Origin: an uncultured Eubacteriales bacterium
GTDB taxonomy: Bacteria > Bacillota > Clostridia > Oscillospirales > Acutalibacteraceae
Length of the DNA: 8,641 nt
Assembly: GCA_900321665.1 (NCBI GenBank)
Contig: ONWY01000037.1
Coordinates: forward strand, 1-8,641
Reading direction: 5' to 3'
Numbering within the stretch: the first letter of the stretch is position 1; each line of letters begins with the position of its first letter. The translations under genes and the position numbers were made by a program. Under the pieces are notes generated by a model. The model did no database searches. It worked only from the letters and a program-made list of their open reading frames with translations, and was not told where the DNA came from. Shown in pieces: positions 1 through 6,043 of this stretch.

Positions 1-838
1 CAAGCTTTCCCTTTTTGAACTCATCGAGCACGGTGTTTGCCGCGCGCTCGGTATCGACCTCGCCGCCGGCAATCAGCATACCTCTTTTTCTGCCAATCAG
101 CTCGAGAATTTCCCACGCTTGCAGCCCGGCAATGCTCTCGAGCTTGTAGCGCTCGCAAATGCGCGGCGCGTAATAATCTTTAATATAATCAATGAGGCGG
201 TATGCCATCGTTTCGCTGTCGAGCACCTCGCTTTTGACAGCGCCTGTGAAGGCTAATTTATCACCGACCTCTTTATCCTCAAATTTCGGCCACAGCACAC
301 CCGGTGTATCCAACAGCTCCACGCCCTTGCCGATGACAAACCACTGGTTGGAGCGTGTCACGCCCGGTGTGTCGGCAACCTTAGCCTTGCCGTTTTTCGC
401 CATGCGGTTAATAAACGAGGATTTGCCGACATTGGGGATACCGACCACCATCAGGCGCAGCGATTTGCCCGCCATGCCCTTTTGCTTATTTTTCTCAATT
501 GTTTCGGCAAGCACCTTGTGCACCAAAGGCAAATAGGCATTTAACCCCTTGCCGATTCTGCAATCGACCCCCAGAGCATAAATGCCTTTTTCTTTATAGT
601 ATTCTATCCACTTGGCGGTGGCATTTTCATCGGCATAATCCGCCTTGTTGAGCAAGATAATGCGCGGCTTGCCGCTGATAATGCTGTCTATCTCCGGGTT
701 TTTGGAGGATTCGGGAAGCCTCGCATCGCGAATCTCGGTCACGGCATCCACCAGCTTGAGCGACTCGCCGATTTTGCGGCGCGTTTTCGCCATATGCCCC
801 GGGAACCACTGCACGGTTGTCTTAATCGAATCTGCCAT
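1..838 (-). CDS. rbgA: Ribosome biogenesis GTPase RbgA (YlqF), 3' end cut by window edge
   Basis: A circularly permuted GTPase that, in Bacillus, acts late in 50S subunit assembly in the cytoplasm. The translation shows the permuted motif order of the YlqF/RbgA family: G4 NKAD at residues 64-67, then the G1 P-loop GIPNVGKSS at 133-141, then G3 DTPG at 177-180. The N-terminus has the family signature WFPGHMAK (11-18). 279 codons are present, close to the usual full length of about 280-290; the last readable residues, FKKGKL, match the family's near-terminal segment, so only a few residues are missing. The ATG at 836-838 lies two bases after the lepB stop codon, and the only upstream purines are a weak GGG, so translational coupling to lepB is likely. 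The G2 region reads ADTPGVTR (155-162). Identification is secure; the role is inferred from the family. Confidence 0.96.
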   Translation of the reverse strand, partial: MADSIKTTVQWFPGHMAKTRRKIGESLKLVDAVTEIRDARLPESSKNPEIDSIISGKPRIILLNKADYADENATAKWIEYYKEKGIYALGVDCRIGKGLNAYLPLVHKVLAETIEKNKQKGMAGKSLRLMVVGIPNVGKSSFINRMAKNGKAKVADTPGVTRSNQWFVIGKGVELLDTPGVLWPKFEDKEVGDKLAFTGAVKSEVLDSETMAYRLIDYIKDYYAPRICERYKLESIAGLQAWEILELIGRKRGMLIAGGEVDTERAANTVLDEFKKGKL

Positions 839-840
839 CT

Positions 841-1383
841 TTACCCAATCTTAAACTTGCCGAAGGGCAAGACTCTGAACTGTGCTTCGCCGATGATGTA
901 GCGCACATCGATATCACCGATGCTTGAATCGCGGCAATCCCACGACTCGTTGCGGTTATCACCCATGCAGAAGACACAGCCCGCTTTAACGGTATGCGGA
1001 AATTCCACATCAAAGCTGCGGTAGGTCGGTGCCGCGATATAATCCTCTTGGAGCACCTCGTTATCGACCTTTACCTCGCCCGTATCAAAATTAATATCCA
1101 CAACCTGACCCTCGGTGGCAATCACTCTTTTAATCAGCGGTTCATTTGCCGCGGTCGGCTGCGTGATGACAACGATATCACCCTGCGCGGGCTTGTACTT
1201 CATATTAGAAAGCACGAGCCAATCGCCGTTTTGCAAGGTCGGCTCCATCGACTCGCCGACCACGCCGGAGATGCGGAAGCAGAAGGTGAAAATGATAAAG
1301 ATAATCACCAGCGCCTGCACAATCACCTCAACAATATCTAACACACCTGCCACAAAAGAATTCTTTTTATTCTTTTCAGTCAT
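841..1383 (-). CDS. lepB: Signal peptidase I
   Basis: Membrane serine protease (S26A) that removes signal peptides from exported proteins on the outer face of the membrane, using a Ser-Lys dyad. The 180-residue length fits the short Gram-positive type with a single N-terminal membrane segment (about residues 12-37). The catalytic serine is Ser45 in GESMEPTL and the general-base lysine is Lys85 in LIKRVIA. Box E begins GDNRNES (141-147) and continues W-D-C-R; the conserved Ser147, Asp149 and Arg151 are kept, but the usual serine of the D-S-R triplet is Cys150. The ATG start (1381-1383) is preceded by AGGAG (1391-1395) at 7-base spacing. It sits between rplS and rbgA, an order common in Clostridia, but a terminator-like hairpin separates it from rplS. 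The stop is two bases before the rbgA start, so the two are surely co-translated. Confidence 0.97.
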   Translation of the reverse strand: MTEKNKKNSFVAGVLDIVEVIVQALVIIFIIFTFCFRISGVVGESMEPTLQNGDWLVLSNMKYKPAQGDIVVITQPTAANEPLIKRVIATEGQVVDINFDTGEVKVDNEVLQEDYIAAPTYRSFDVEFPHTVKAGCVFCMGDNRNESWDCRDSSIGDIDVRYIIGEAQFRVLPFGKFKIG

Positions 1384-1405
1384 GATTCATCTCCTAATGA
1401 TTGAG

Positions 1406-1441
1406 CAAAAAACGGGATGCAACAAATGCATCCCCTTTTTT
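1406..1441 (-). terminator. Intrinsic terminator downstream of rplS, possibly bidirectional
   Basis: Read on the minus strand, an 8-bp perfect stem GGGATGCA (1427-1434) and TGCATCCC (1414-1421) closes a 5-base loop (1422-1426). One G and then six T follow (1407-1412). An A-run on the other side means the plus strand also reads stem plus T6 (1436-1441). It lies 55 bases after the rplS stop and just before the lepB ribosome binding site, so it probably reduces rather than abolishes transcription into lepB-rbgA. Confidence 0.8.
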
Positions 1442-1495
1442 GAACATTTATGTGCCGCTAAAACTGCATTGAATTTTAACGGACACATTTCCGCA

Positions 1496-1837
1496 TTAAA
1501 GTGCCTGCTTAACCTTAGCAGCCTTACCGACTCTGTCACGAAGATAGTAAAGCTTGCTGCGGCGAACTTTACCGCGGCGGACAACTTGAATGCTGTCAAC
1601 ATTCGGTGAATGGAGCGGAAAAACTCTCTCCACACCTACGCCGTAGGATACACGGCGGACTGTGAAGGTTTCGGAAACACCGCTGCCCTTCTTGGCAATC
1701 ACAGTGCCTTCGAACGCCTGCAGTCTTGAGCGAGAGCCCTCAGTGATTCTAACCTGGATACGGATGGTATCACCGATAGAAAACTGCGGCACTTCCTTTT
1801 TGCAGGAATCTGCTGACATCATTTTTAAAGCATCCAT
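1496..1837 (-). CDS. rplS: 50S ribosomal protein L19 (bL19)
   Basis: Structural protein of the large ribosomal subunit, located at the subunit interface in known ribosome structures. The 113-residue length is typical of the family (about 114-118). The sequence carries the diagnostic blocks FEGTVIAKKGSG, VSYGVGVERVFPLHSP and VRRGKVRRSKLYYLRDRVG, the last running almost to the C-terminus. The ATG at 1835-1837 has a perfect AGGAGG ribosome binding site (1846-1851) with 8-base spacing. Upstream are a structured leader and a promoter, and downstream a terminator-like hairpin, so rplS may be made largely as its own transcript. In Bacillus and many clostridia rplS follows trmD; here the gene upstream is instead the DUF2344 protein, so the usual rpsP-rimM-trmD-rplS string is broken at this point. 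Confidence 0.98.
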   Translation of the reverse strand: MDALKMMSADSCKKEVPQFSIGDTIRIQVRITEGSRSRLQAFEGTVIAKKGSGVSETFTVRRVSYGVGVERVFPLHSPNVDSIQVVRRGKVRRSKLYYLRDRVGKAAKVKQAL

Positions 1838-1991
1838 CTTTTTTTCCTCCTGTTATTCAGGCGTTCGTGCGCGAATGAACATTCCGCAGAGGACTCGCCT
1901 TTTTAGTGCCTTTTGCACTAACCGCACCGAAAAACGCTTTTCGGCGGAACAAAAATGCTTTGCCGGCTCGGCGCCGACGCCGAAACTCAGC
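1838..1991 (-). promoter_or_regulatory. Structured 5' leader of rplS, candidate L19 autoregulatory leader
   Basis: About 150 untranslated bases lie between the predicted transcription start near 1991 and the rplS start. Three hairpins can be read on the minus strand. H1 is TCGGCG/CGCCGA around a TCGG loop (1968-1983). H2 is CCGAAAA/TTTTCGG around GCGT (1927-1944). H3 is TTAGTGC/GCACTAA around AAAAG (1903-1921). GTTCCGC (1944-1950) can also pair with GCGGAAT (1881-1887, one G-U), enclosing a slightly shortened H2 and H3 as a three-way junction. TCCTC (1889-1893) complements GAGGA of the ribosome binding site. H3 lacks a T-run, so it is not a terminator. Firmicutes are known to have L19 leader RNAs (Rfam L19_leader); membership here is inferred from position and foldability only. 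Confidence 0.6.
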
Positions 1992-1997
1992 CTGTAT

Positions 1998-2026
1998 ATA
2001 TTATCATATGCTTTTAAAATAATCAA
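1998..2026 (-). promoter_or_regulatory. Sigma-A-type promoter of rplS
   Basis: Minus-strand TTGATT (2021-2026) and TAATAT (1998-2003) are separated by exactly 17 bases. The bases directly upstream of the -10 are TGA, giving an extended TGn motif. The surrounding 60 bases are very AT-rich. The expected start of transcription is near 1991, leaving a leader of about 150 bases before rplS. The -10 matches consensus at only four positions; an overlapping GATAAT matches five but would leave a 15-base spacer. Confidence 0.6.
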
Positions 2027-2048
2027 GCATTTTTTTCAAAATTTAAAA

Positions 2049-2717
2049 TTATTTAAAATAGCGGTAATCCTCATTGACCACACAGCTTTTAAAAATGTTG
2101 CGCGCCTCGTAATCTAACTGCGCCGCTTTTTCAAGGCTCCCGGCAAACAAAAACACATTGAGCGTGTTATTTTGCTGTGCCGTGGCGAGGATTTTTAGCA
2201 GCAGGCTGTTTTCACCGGTTTGCAGCGCATAGGTGATGATATTCGGGAGAATATCGACATCCTCCTCCACCCGCTTTCTGCCGTGCTTGACCTTTTTGCT
2301 GATGCACAGCGCCTCGCCCTGCAGCACCCTTTCCACCGCCTGCGCCGCCTGCTCCGGTCGCGCGAGGGTGTATTGCAGCTCGTAGACCGCCGCGTAAATC
2401 TCGGTCGGCTTCATGCGCGGCTCGTGGGCGCGCAAAATCTCGATGCCGGCGGGCAAAACCGCATTCAAGCGCGCTTTCAGCTCGCTGTTGGGCAAGTTAT
2501 CATCCAGCAGGCGAATATCCAAGCTCTCGCAGCGGCTCTCGATACCAAGCGGCAGTGATTGCGCATAGCGAAAATAGGGCTTGGGATTGTAGCCCTCGGT
2601 GAACCAAATCGGAATATGCGCGCGGCGCACGGCGCGGAAAAAGACGCGGTTTAAATCCAAATGGGAGATATATTTTGCATTCCCTCGCTTGGTGTAATCA
2701 AGCCTTACTTCGCGCAT
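2049..2717 (-). CDS. DUF2344 / TIGR03936 radical-SAM-linked protein
   Basis: A conserved protein of unknown function found beside, and in some bacteria fused to, B12-binding radical SAM proteins. The start chosen gives 222 residues, beginning MREVRLDYTKRGNAKYISHL. Family features visible are the near-N-terminal KYISHLDL block (about 15-22), the EGYNPKPYF block (about 41-49) and SLPLGIES (about 54-61). No cysteine cluster, signal peptide or membrane segment is seen, so it is probably cytoplasmic. The frame is open to an ATG 14 codons further upstream, but GGGAGGTG (2724-2731) sits six bases before the ATG at 2717, which fixes the start there. The gene overlaps the 3' end of the radical SAM gene by 20 bases, so the two products are probably made together. 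No convincing terminator follows, and some transcripts may run on into the rplS unit. Confidence 0.92.
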   Translation of the reverse strand: MREVRLDYTKRGNAKYISHLDLNRVFFRAVRRAHIPIWFTEGYNPKPYFRYAQSLPLGIESRCESLDIRLLDDNLPNSELKARLNAVLPAGIEILRAHEPRMKPTEIYAAVYELQYTLARPEQAAQAVERVLQGEALCISKKVKHGRKRVEEDVDILPNIITYALQTGENSLLLKILATAQQNNTLNVFLFAGSLEKAAQLDYEARNIFKSCVVNEDYRYFK

Positions 2718-4551
2718 GGCAAACACCTCCCGAGAGCTTGTCTGCCCCGCAGGCAGCACATTTTTGGCGGCAATGAGGGCTGGTAACGCTCTCGTGTGCC
2801 TTCAAATTTTCCTCTATTAAATATTCCTTGCGAATGCTGTAATCAATATGGTCCCAAGGGAGCACCTCTTCAAAGGGAATCTTGCGGTTGGCGAAAAACC
2901 TCGGGTCTACCCCGCACGCTTCAAATGCCGCCTGCCAGCCCTCAAAATAAAAATGCTCATCCCAAGAGTCAAACTTGCAGCCGTTTTCAAACGCTTTTAG
3001 GATAACAGGGCACAGCTTTCTCGAGCCCTTCGCAAGCACCGCTTCAATGAGTGTATCGGTGCTGTTGTTGTAGGAAATGGAAACGCGCTTTGACTTGTTG
3101 GCAGCGAGCAGCACCTCTTTTTTGTGCTCGAGGGTTGCGCTGTCATCCGCCGCCTCCCACTGAAACGGTGTGAAGGGCTTCGGGATGAAGGAAGCACAGC
3201 TGACATTGATGCTCACCGCCTTCCCCTTCGGCTTATCGGGAATGGTGTAAAACAGCTCCGCCACCTTGTCGGCGAGAATGGAAATGCCGGCAACATCCTC
3301 ATCCGTTTCGGTCGGCAAGCCCATCATAAAGTACAGCTTCACTAAGCTCCAGCCGCCTTTGAATGCCTTGCGGCAGGTGTCCATCAGCTCTTTTTCGGTC
3401 ACATTTTTATTAATCGCATCGCGCAGGCGCTGGGTGCCGGCTTCAGGTGCAAAGGTCAGCCCGCTGCGGCGCACCTTGGCGAGCTTTTCGGCAAGGCTCT
3501 CCGAGAAATTATCCACGCGCAGCGAGGGCAGCGAAAGGTTGATTTTTTCGCCCTCGCAATCATCAATCAGCTCGCTGAGCAGCTGCTCGATATGGGTGTA
3601 ATCGCTCGTGCTTAACGAGCACAACGACAGCTCCTCGTAGCCTGTGTTTTCGCATAACACATTGGATTGGCGGCGAATGACCTCGGGCGATTTTTCGCGA
3701 ATCGGTCGGTAAATAAAGCCCGCTTGGCAGAAGCGGCAGCCCCTGATACAGCCGCGAAAGACCTCGGCAGTGGCTCTGTCGTGAACTGCCTGCACAAAGG
3801 GCACCGCAAACTGCTCGGGGAAATACATGGTATCCAAATCCGCCACCACGCGCTTTTTCACCTTCGCGGGCACAAAATCATACTTGGGCGAAACACATTT
3901 TACCGTGTTATCCTCGTTGTATTCCACTTCATAAAAGGAGGGAATGTAAACGCCATCGATTTGAGAAGCGCGCTTTAAAAAGGTTGCTCTGTCGGCATTT
4001 TCCCGCTTGCAGGCGCGGTAGCACTCGATGACCTCGGGCAGCAGCTCCTCTCCCTCGCCCAGGCAAACGACATCCGCAAAATCGGCAATCGGCTCCGGGT
4101 TGCAGACACACGGTCCGCCCACGATGACAATATTGCTTAACCCGCTACGCTCTTTGCTCAAAAGCGGAATGCCCGCGAGCGAAAGCATATTGAGCATATT
4201 GGTATAGCACATTTCATATTGCAGGGTAAAGCCGATAAAATCAAACTCACCGAGCGCATCGCCGCTCTCGAGTGCAAACAGCGGGATGTGCTTTTCGCGC
4301 ATCACCTGCTCCATATCGATATCGGGCGCGAAGCAACGCTCGCACCAAACACCCTGCATTTCATTAACCAAGCCGTAAAGAATTTTAATACCGAGGTGTG
4401 ACATACCGATTTCATACAAATCGGGGAAACAAAAAGCAAAGCGCACCTCGGTTTGCGCTTTTTCCTTCACCACGCTGCCAAGCTCGCCGCCGGTATAGCG
4501 CGCGGGCTTTTGCACAAAGGGTAATATTTTTTCTATCTCCTGATTTCTCAT
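2698..4551 (-). CDS. TIGR03960-type B12-binding-domain radical SAM protein
   Basis: A predicted cytoplasmic Fe-S enzyme that would cleave S-adenosylmethionine to start radical chemistry; substrate unknown. With the start at 4551 it has 617 residues. The N-terminal half has the family block FCFPDLYEIGMSHLG (40-54) and a B12-binding-like Rossmann region with IVGGPCVCNPEP (143-154) and CLGEGEE (163-169). The radical SAM cluster motif CxxxCxxC is Cys268, Cys272 and Cys275, in RGCIRGCRFC. Further radical SAM elements are LSLPSLRVD (339-347), FAPEAGTQRLR (367-377) and KLYFMMGLPTE (405-415). The C-terminus holds a second cysteine group (594, 598, 601 and 611), possibly metal-binding. An ATG 15 codons upstream is open, but AAGGAG (4558-4563) six bases before the ATG at 4551 and the promoter at 4576-4604 exclude it. 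It heads a two-gene unit with the DUF2344 protein. Confidence 0.93.
   Translation of the reverse strand: MRNQEIEKILPFVQKPARYTGGELGSVVKEKAQTEVRFAFCFPDLYEIGMSHLGIKILYGLVNEMQGVWCERCFAPDIDMEQVMREKHIPLFALESGDALGEFDFIGFTLQYEMCYTNMLNMLSLAGIPLLSKERSGLSNIVIVGGPCVCNPEPIADFADVVCLGEGEELLPEVIECYRACKRENADRATFLKRASQIDGVYIPSFYEVEYNEDNTVKCVSPKYDFVPAKVKKRVVADLDTMYFPEQFAVPFVQAVHDRATAEVFRGCIRGCRFCQAGFIYRPIREKSPEVIRRQSNVLCENTGYEELSLCSLSTSDYTHIEQLLSELIDDCEGEKINLSLPSLRVDNFSESLAEKLAKVRRSGLTFAPEAGTQRLRDAINKNVTEKELMDTCRKAFKGGWSLVKLYFMMGLPTETDEDVAGISILADKVAELFYTIPDKPKGKAVSINVSCASFIPKPFTPFQWEAADDSATLEHKKEVLLAANKSKRVSISYNNSTDTLIEAVLAKGSRKLCPVILKAFENGCKFDSWDEHFYFEGWQAAFEACGVDPRFFANRKIPFEEVLPWDHIDYSIRKEYLIEENLKAHESVTSPHCRQKCAACGADKLSGGVCHARSKA
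2724..2731 (-). promoter_or_regulatory. Ribosome binding site deciding the DUF2344 start
   Basis: Minus-strand GGGAGGTG lies six bases before the ATG at 2715-2717 and inside the coding sequence of the radical SAM gene. It argues for the internal ATG rather than the one at 2757-2759. Confidence 0.85.
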
Positions 4552-4557
4552 ATATAA

Positions 4558-4563
4558 CTCCTT
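4558..4563 (-). promoter_or_regulatory. Ribosome binding site deciding the radical SAM start
   Basis: Minus-strand AAGGAG is six bases before the ATG at 4549-4551. The alternative upstream ATG at 4594-4596 falls inside the promoter spacer and so would lie upstream of the predicted transcription start. Confidence 0.85.
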
Positions 4564-4575
4564 TTGATACCTAAC

Positions 4576-4604
4576 ATTATATATGAAAAGTCGCACTTTT
4601 TCAA
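4576..4604 (-). promoter_or_regulatory. Strong sigma-A-type promoter of the radical SAM / DUF2344 unit
   Basis: Minus-strand TTGAAA (4599-4604) and a perfect TATAAT (4576-4581) are spaced by exactly 17 bases. Transcription should begin near 4569, giving a leader of under 20 bases. The -35 hexamer contains the TGA stop codon (4601-4603) of the upstream M50 gene. The -35 and spacer also form an imperfect inverted repeat (4584-4603), a possible operator. Confidence 0.85.
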
Positions 4605-5206
4605 TTATAAAAGAGATGATTTGTCAAAGATTGTATCAATAAAAAAAGTGCAAGCAGACAAATAGAAGGATTTAATCTTACTTTAAAGCATATAATCATA
4701 CCAAAAACAAAGAGTGCGCCGCTCGTGCATAAAGAGGTGATTTTTGCCGCAGCTACAGCCTTTTCCTCGCTGCAAAAGCGGCGCAAAACAGCCAATAAGC
4801 CCTGCCCGCCATCCAAGCCCTGGATGGGTAGCAAATTGAGCGCGAGCAGCGCCGCGTTGATAGCGGCAAGGGACAACACAAACCGATTTTGAAAGAGCAA
4901 AAAAAGCACCATGCAGGCACTGCCGAGCAGCAGGTGCAGCGCACACCCTGCATAAATCACGGCAAGCGCTGCGCCGAGGGAGAGCTGCTTTTGCTCTTTT
5001 TTGACAAGAATACCGAAGGGCTCGAGGCTCACCTCCCGCACTGCCACACCGCACAGGTGCATGGCAAAAAGGTGCGCGCTCTCGTGAGCGCACACCGTCA
5101 ACATAGTCGGCACCATGAAGCCGCTGTCAAAAAACAGCATCAGACTAAGGAGAATACAAAAAAGGAAGGAAATGTGCCAATGCACCGCGCCGATTTTAAA
5201 ATGCAT
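4601..5206 (-). CDS. M50 site-2-type membrane metalloprotease, SpoIVFB-like
   Basis: A polytopic intramembrane zinc protease. The zinc-binding motif HESAH (His41, Glu42, His45) and the second motif NLLPIQGLDGG (124-134, with Asp132) define the site-2 protease family. Hydrophobic stretches at about 11-40, 78-105, 109-127 and 156-197 fit several membrane segments. At 201 residues it is much shorter than Bacillus SpoIVFB (about 288) and has no cytoplasmic CBS domain, so it is a minimal core. It starts two bases after the stop of the M23 gene with only a weak GAG upstream, so it is probably translationally coupled to that gene. The M23-M50 pairing parallels spoIVFA-spoIVFB, in which the M50 protein cleaves pro-sigma-K in the mother cell; that role here is inferred. 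A different regulatory substrate is possible. Confidence 0.9.
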   Translation of the reverse strand: MHFKIGAVHWHISFLFCILLSLMLFFDSGFMVPTMLTVCAHESAHLFAMHLCGVAVREVSLEPFGILVKKEQKQLSLGAALAVIYAGCALHLLLGSACMVLFLLFQNRFVLSLAAINAALLALNLLPIQGLDGGQGLLAVLRRFCSEEKAVAAAKITSLCTSGALFVFGMIICFKVRLNPSICLLALFLLIQSLTNHLFYN

Positions 5207-5208
5207 GC

Positions 5209-5913
5209 TTACTCTATCACAAATGCCGGGTTGCAGTAAATGCCGCCGATGATGATGCTGAAATGCAGGTGCGGTCCCGTTGACCAGCCGGTGGAGCCGA
5301 CCGCCGCTATCGTTTCGCCGCCATCGACTTTGTCGCCGGTTTCGACATAGAGCTTCGAGCAGTGGGCATAAAAGGTTTCGATGCCGTTGCCATGGTTGAT
5401 TTTCACAAATTTACCGTAAACATCATCTTCCCCCGCGCTCTCGACAATGCCGTAATATGCCGCCTTCACCGCATCGCCGCTGCGTGCGGCAATATCCAGC
5501 CCCGTGTGGAAGCTGAGCTTCCCGCTGACAGGGTTGATGCGGTAGCCGAAAGGTGAGGATATTTCCCCTGCGGCGGGGCGGCAGATGTCCTCGCTAATCA
5601 CATATTTCGATGCCGTGCAATTATCCGGGTAGCGGTTGCCATCCACATCTTCATCCTTACCGCCGGCATTTTCGGTGGTCGGCTTGTTATTTTCATCCAC
5701 AAAAAACGCCTTGATTTTGCTCCAAGCTTTTTTCACACTTTCCTGTGCCTGCTCGTTTTCCGCCACATCGACATACTGCTTGGCGACAGTGGCGTAATCG
5801 GTGGGAGAAATGCGCTTAACGGCATACAAAACACCCATTAATACGGCGACCACGACTGCCTGTACCGCCAGAATTTTTAGCAAAGGAAATTTAATTTTCT
5901 TAACATTGTGCAT
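5209..5913 (-). CDS. Membrane-anchored M23 (LytM-domain) protein, SpoIVFA-like
   Basis: A 234-residue protein with a short basic N-terminus, one membrane segment at about residues 11-31, an acidic and presumably flexible linker (about 36-105) and a C-terminal M23 peptidase domain (about 113-234). The zinc site is complete: His136 and Asp140 in FHTGLD, His184 in YAHCSK and the HxH pair His215 and His217 in GPHLHF. By sequence it could therefore be an active peptidoglycan endopeptidase facing outside. Position and architecture resemble SpoIVFA, the partner and inhibitor of SpoIVFB in Bacillus. The start has AGGAG (5921-5925) at 7-base spacing. I see no clear sigma-A promoter upstream, consistent with a sporulation or other alternative sigma factor, though I could not identify one. 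A general cell-wall hydrolase is the alternative reading. Confidence 0.88.
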   Translation of the reverse strand: MHNVKKIKFPLLKILAVQAVVVAVLMGVLYAVKRISPTDYATVAKQYVDVAENEQAQESVKKAWSKIKAFFVDENNKPTTENAGGKDEDVDGNRYPDNCTASKYVISEDICRPAAGEISSPFGYRINPVSGKLSFHTGLDIAARSGDAVKAAYYGIVESAGEDDVYGKFVKINHGNGIETFYAHCSKLYVETGDKVDGGETIAAVGSTGWSTGPHLHFSIIIGGIYCNPAFVIE

Positions 5914-5967
5914 AAAAAAGCTCCTAAAATTTCTAACTCTTTAAAAGAATAAAAGATTTAAAACCTA

Positions 5968-5996
5968 TTGTTGTTGCCGCGGGGATATGGTATAAT
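5968..5996 (+). promoter_or_regulatory. Extended -10 promoter of the subtilase gene
   Basis: The plus strand has a perfect TATAAT (5991-5996) with TG one base upstream (5988-5989), giving an extended -10. TTGTTG (5968-5973) stands at 17-base spacing as a weak -35. The predicted start near 6003 leaves a leader of about 40 bases before the ATG at 6044. It lies in the 130-base gap shared with the divergent M23 gene. Confidence 0.75.
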
Positions 5997-6014
5997 TTTA
6001 CTGAGTAATTTTAC
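5993..6014 (+). repeat. 9-base direct repeat over the subtilase -10 region and start point
   Basis: TAATTTTAC occurs at 5993-6001 and again at 6006-6014, separated by TGAG, a 13-base period. It overlaps the -10 box and the expected transcription start, where a bound repressor could block polymerase. The AT-rich content makes chance a real possibility. Confidence 0.35.
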
Positions 6015-6043
6015 CCGAATTTCCGCATTTTGGAGGTATCACC

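Noticed and set aside
1115..1609. 164-codon open frame on the plus strand
   Set aside because: It runs antisense through lepB, the terminator and rplS, all of which are secure, and its product resembles no known protein.
1903..1921. Leader hairpin TTAGTGC/GCACTAA as an attenuator-terminator
   Set aside because: It is followed by AAAAGGCG rather than a T-run, so it is counted as leader structure only.
2014..2060. AT-rich repeats after the DUF2344 stop as a terminator
   Set aside because: Only weak A/T pairings are possible and there is no GC-rich stem, so termination is not supported.
1662..2117. 151-codon open frame on the plus strand across the rplS leader
   Set aside because: It is antisense to rplS and the DUF2344 tail and has no ribosome binding site of note.
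2718..2759. Upstream ATG extending the DUF2344 protein by 14 residues
   Set aside because: The extension does not match the family start, and the strong ribosome binding site at 2724-2731 serves the ATG at 2717.
4552..4596. Upstream ATG extending the radical SAM protein by 15 residues
   Set aside because: This ATG would sit within the promoter spacer, upstream of the predicted transcription start.
5914..5967. Sporulation sigma-factor promoter for the M23 gene
   Set aside because: I looked for sigma-A, sigma-E, sigma-G and sigma-K style boxes on the minus strand and found no pair with acceptable match and spacing.
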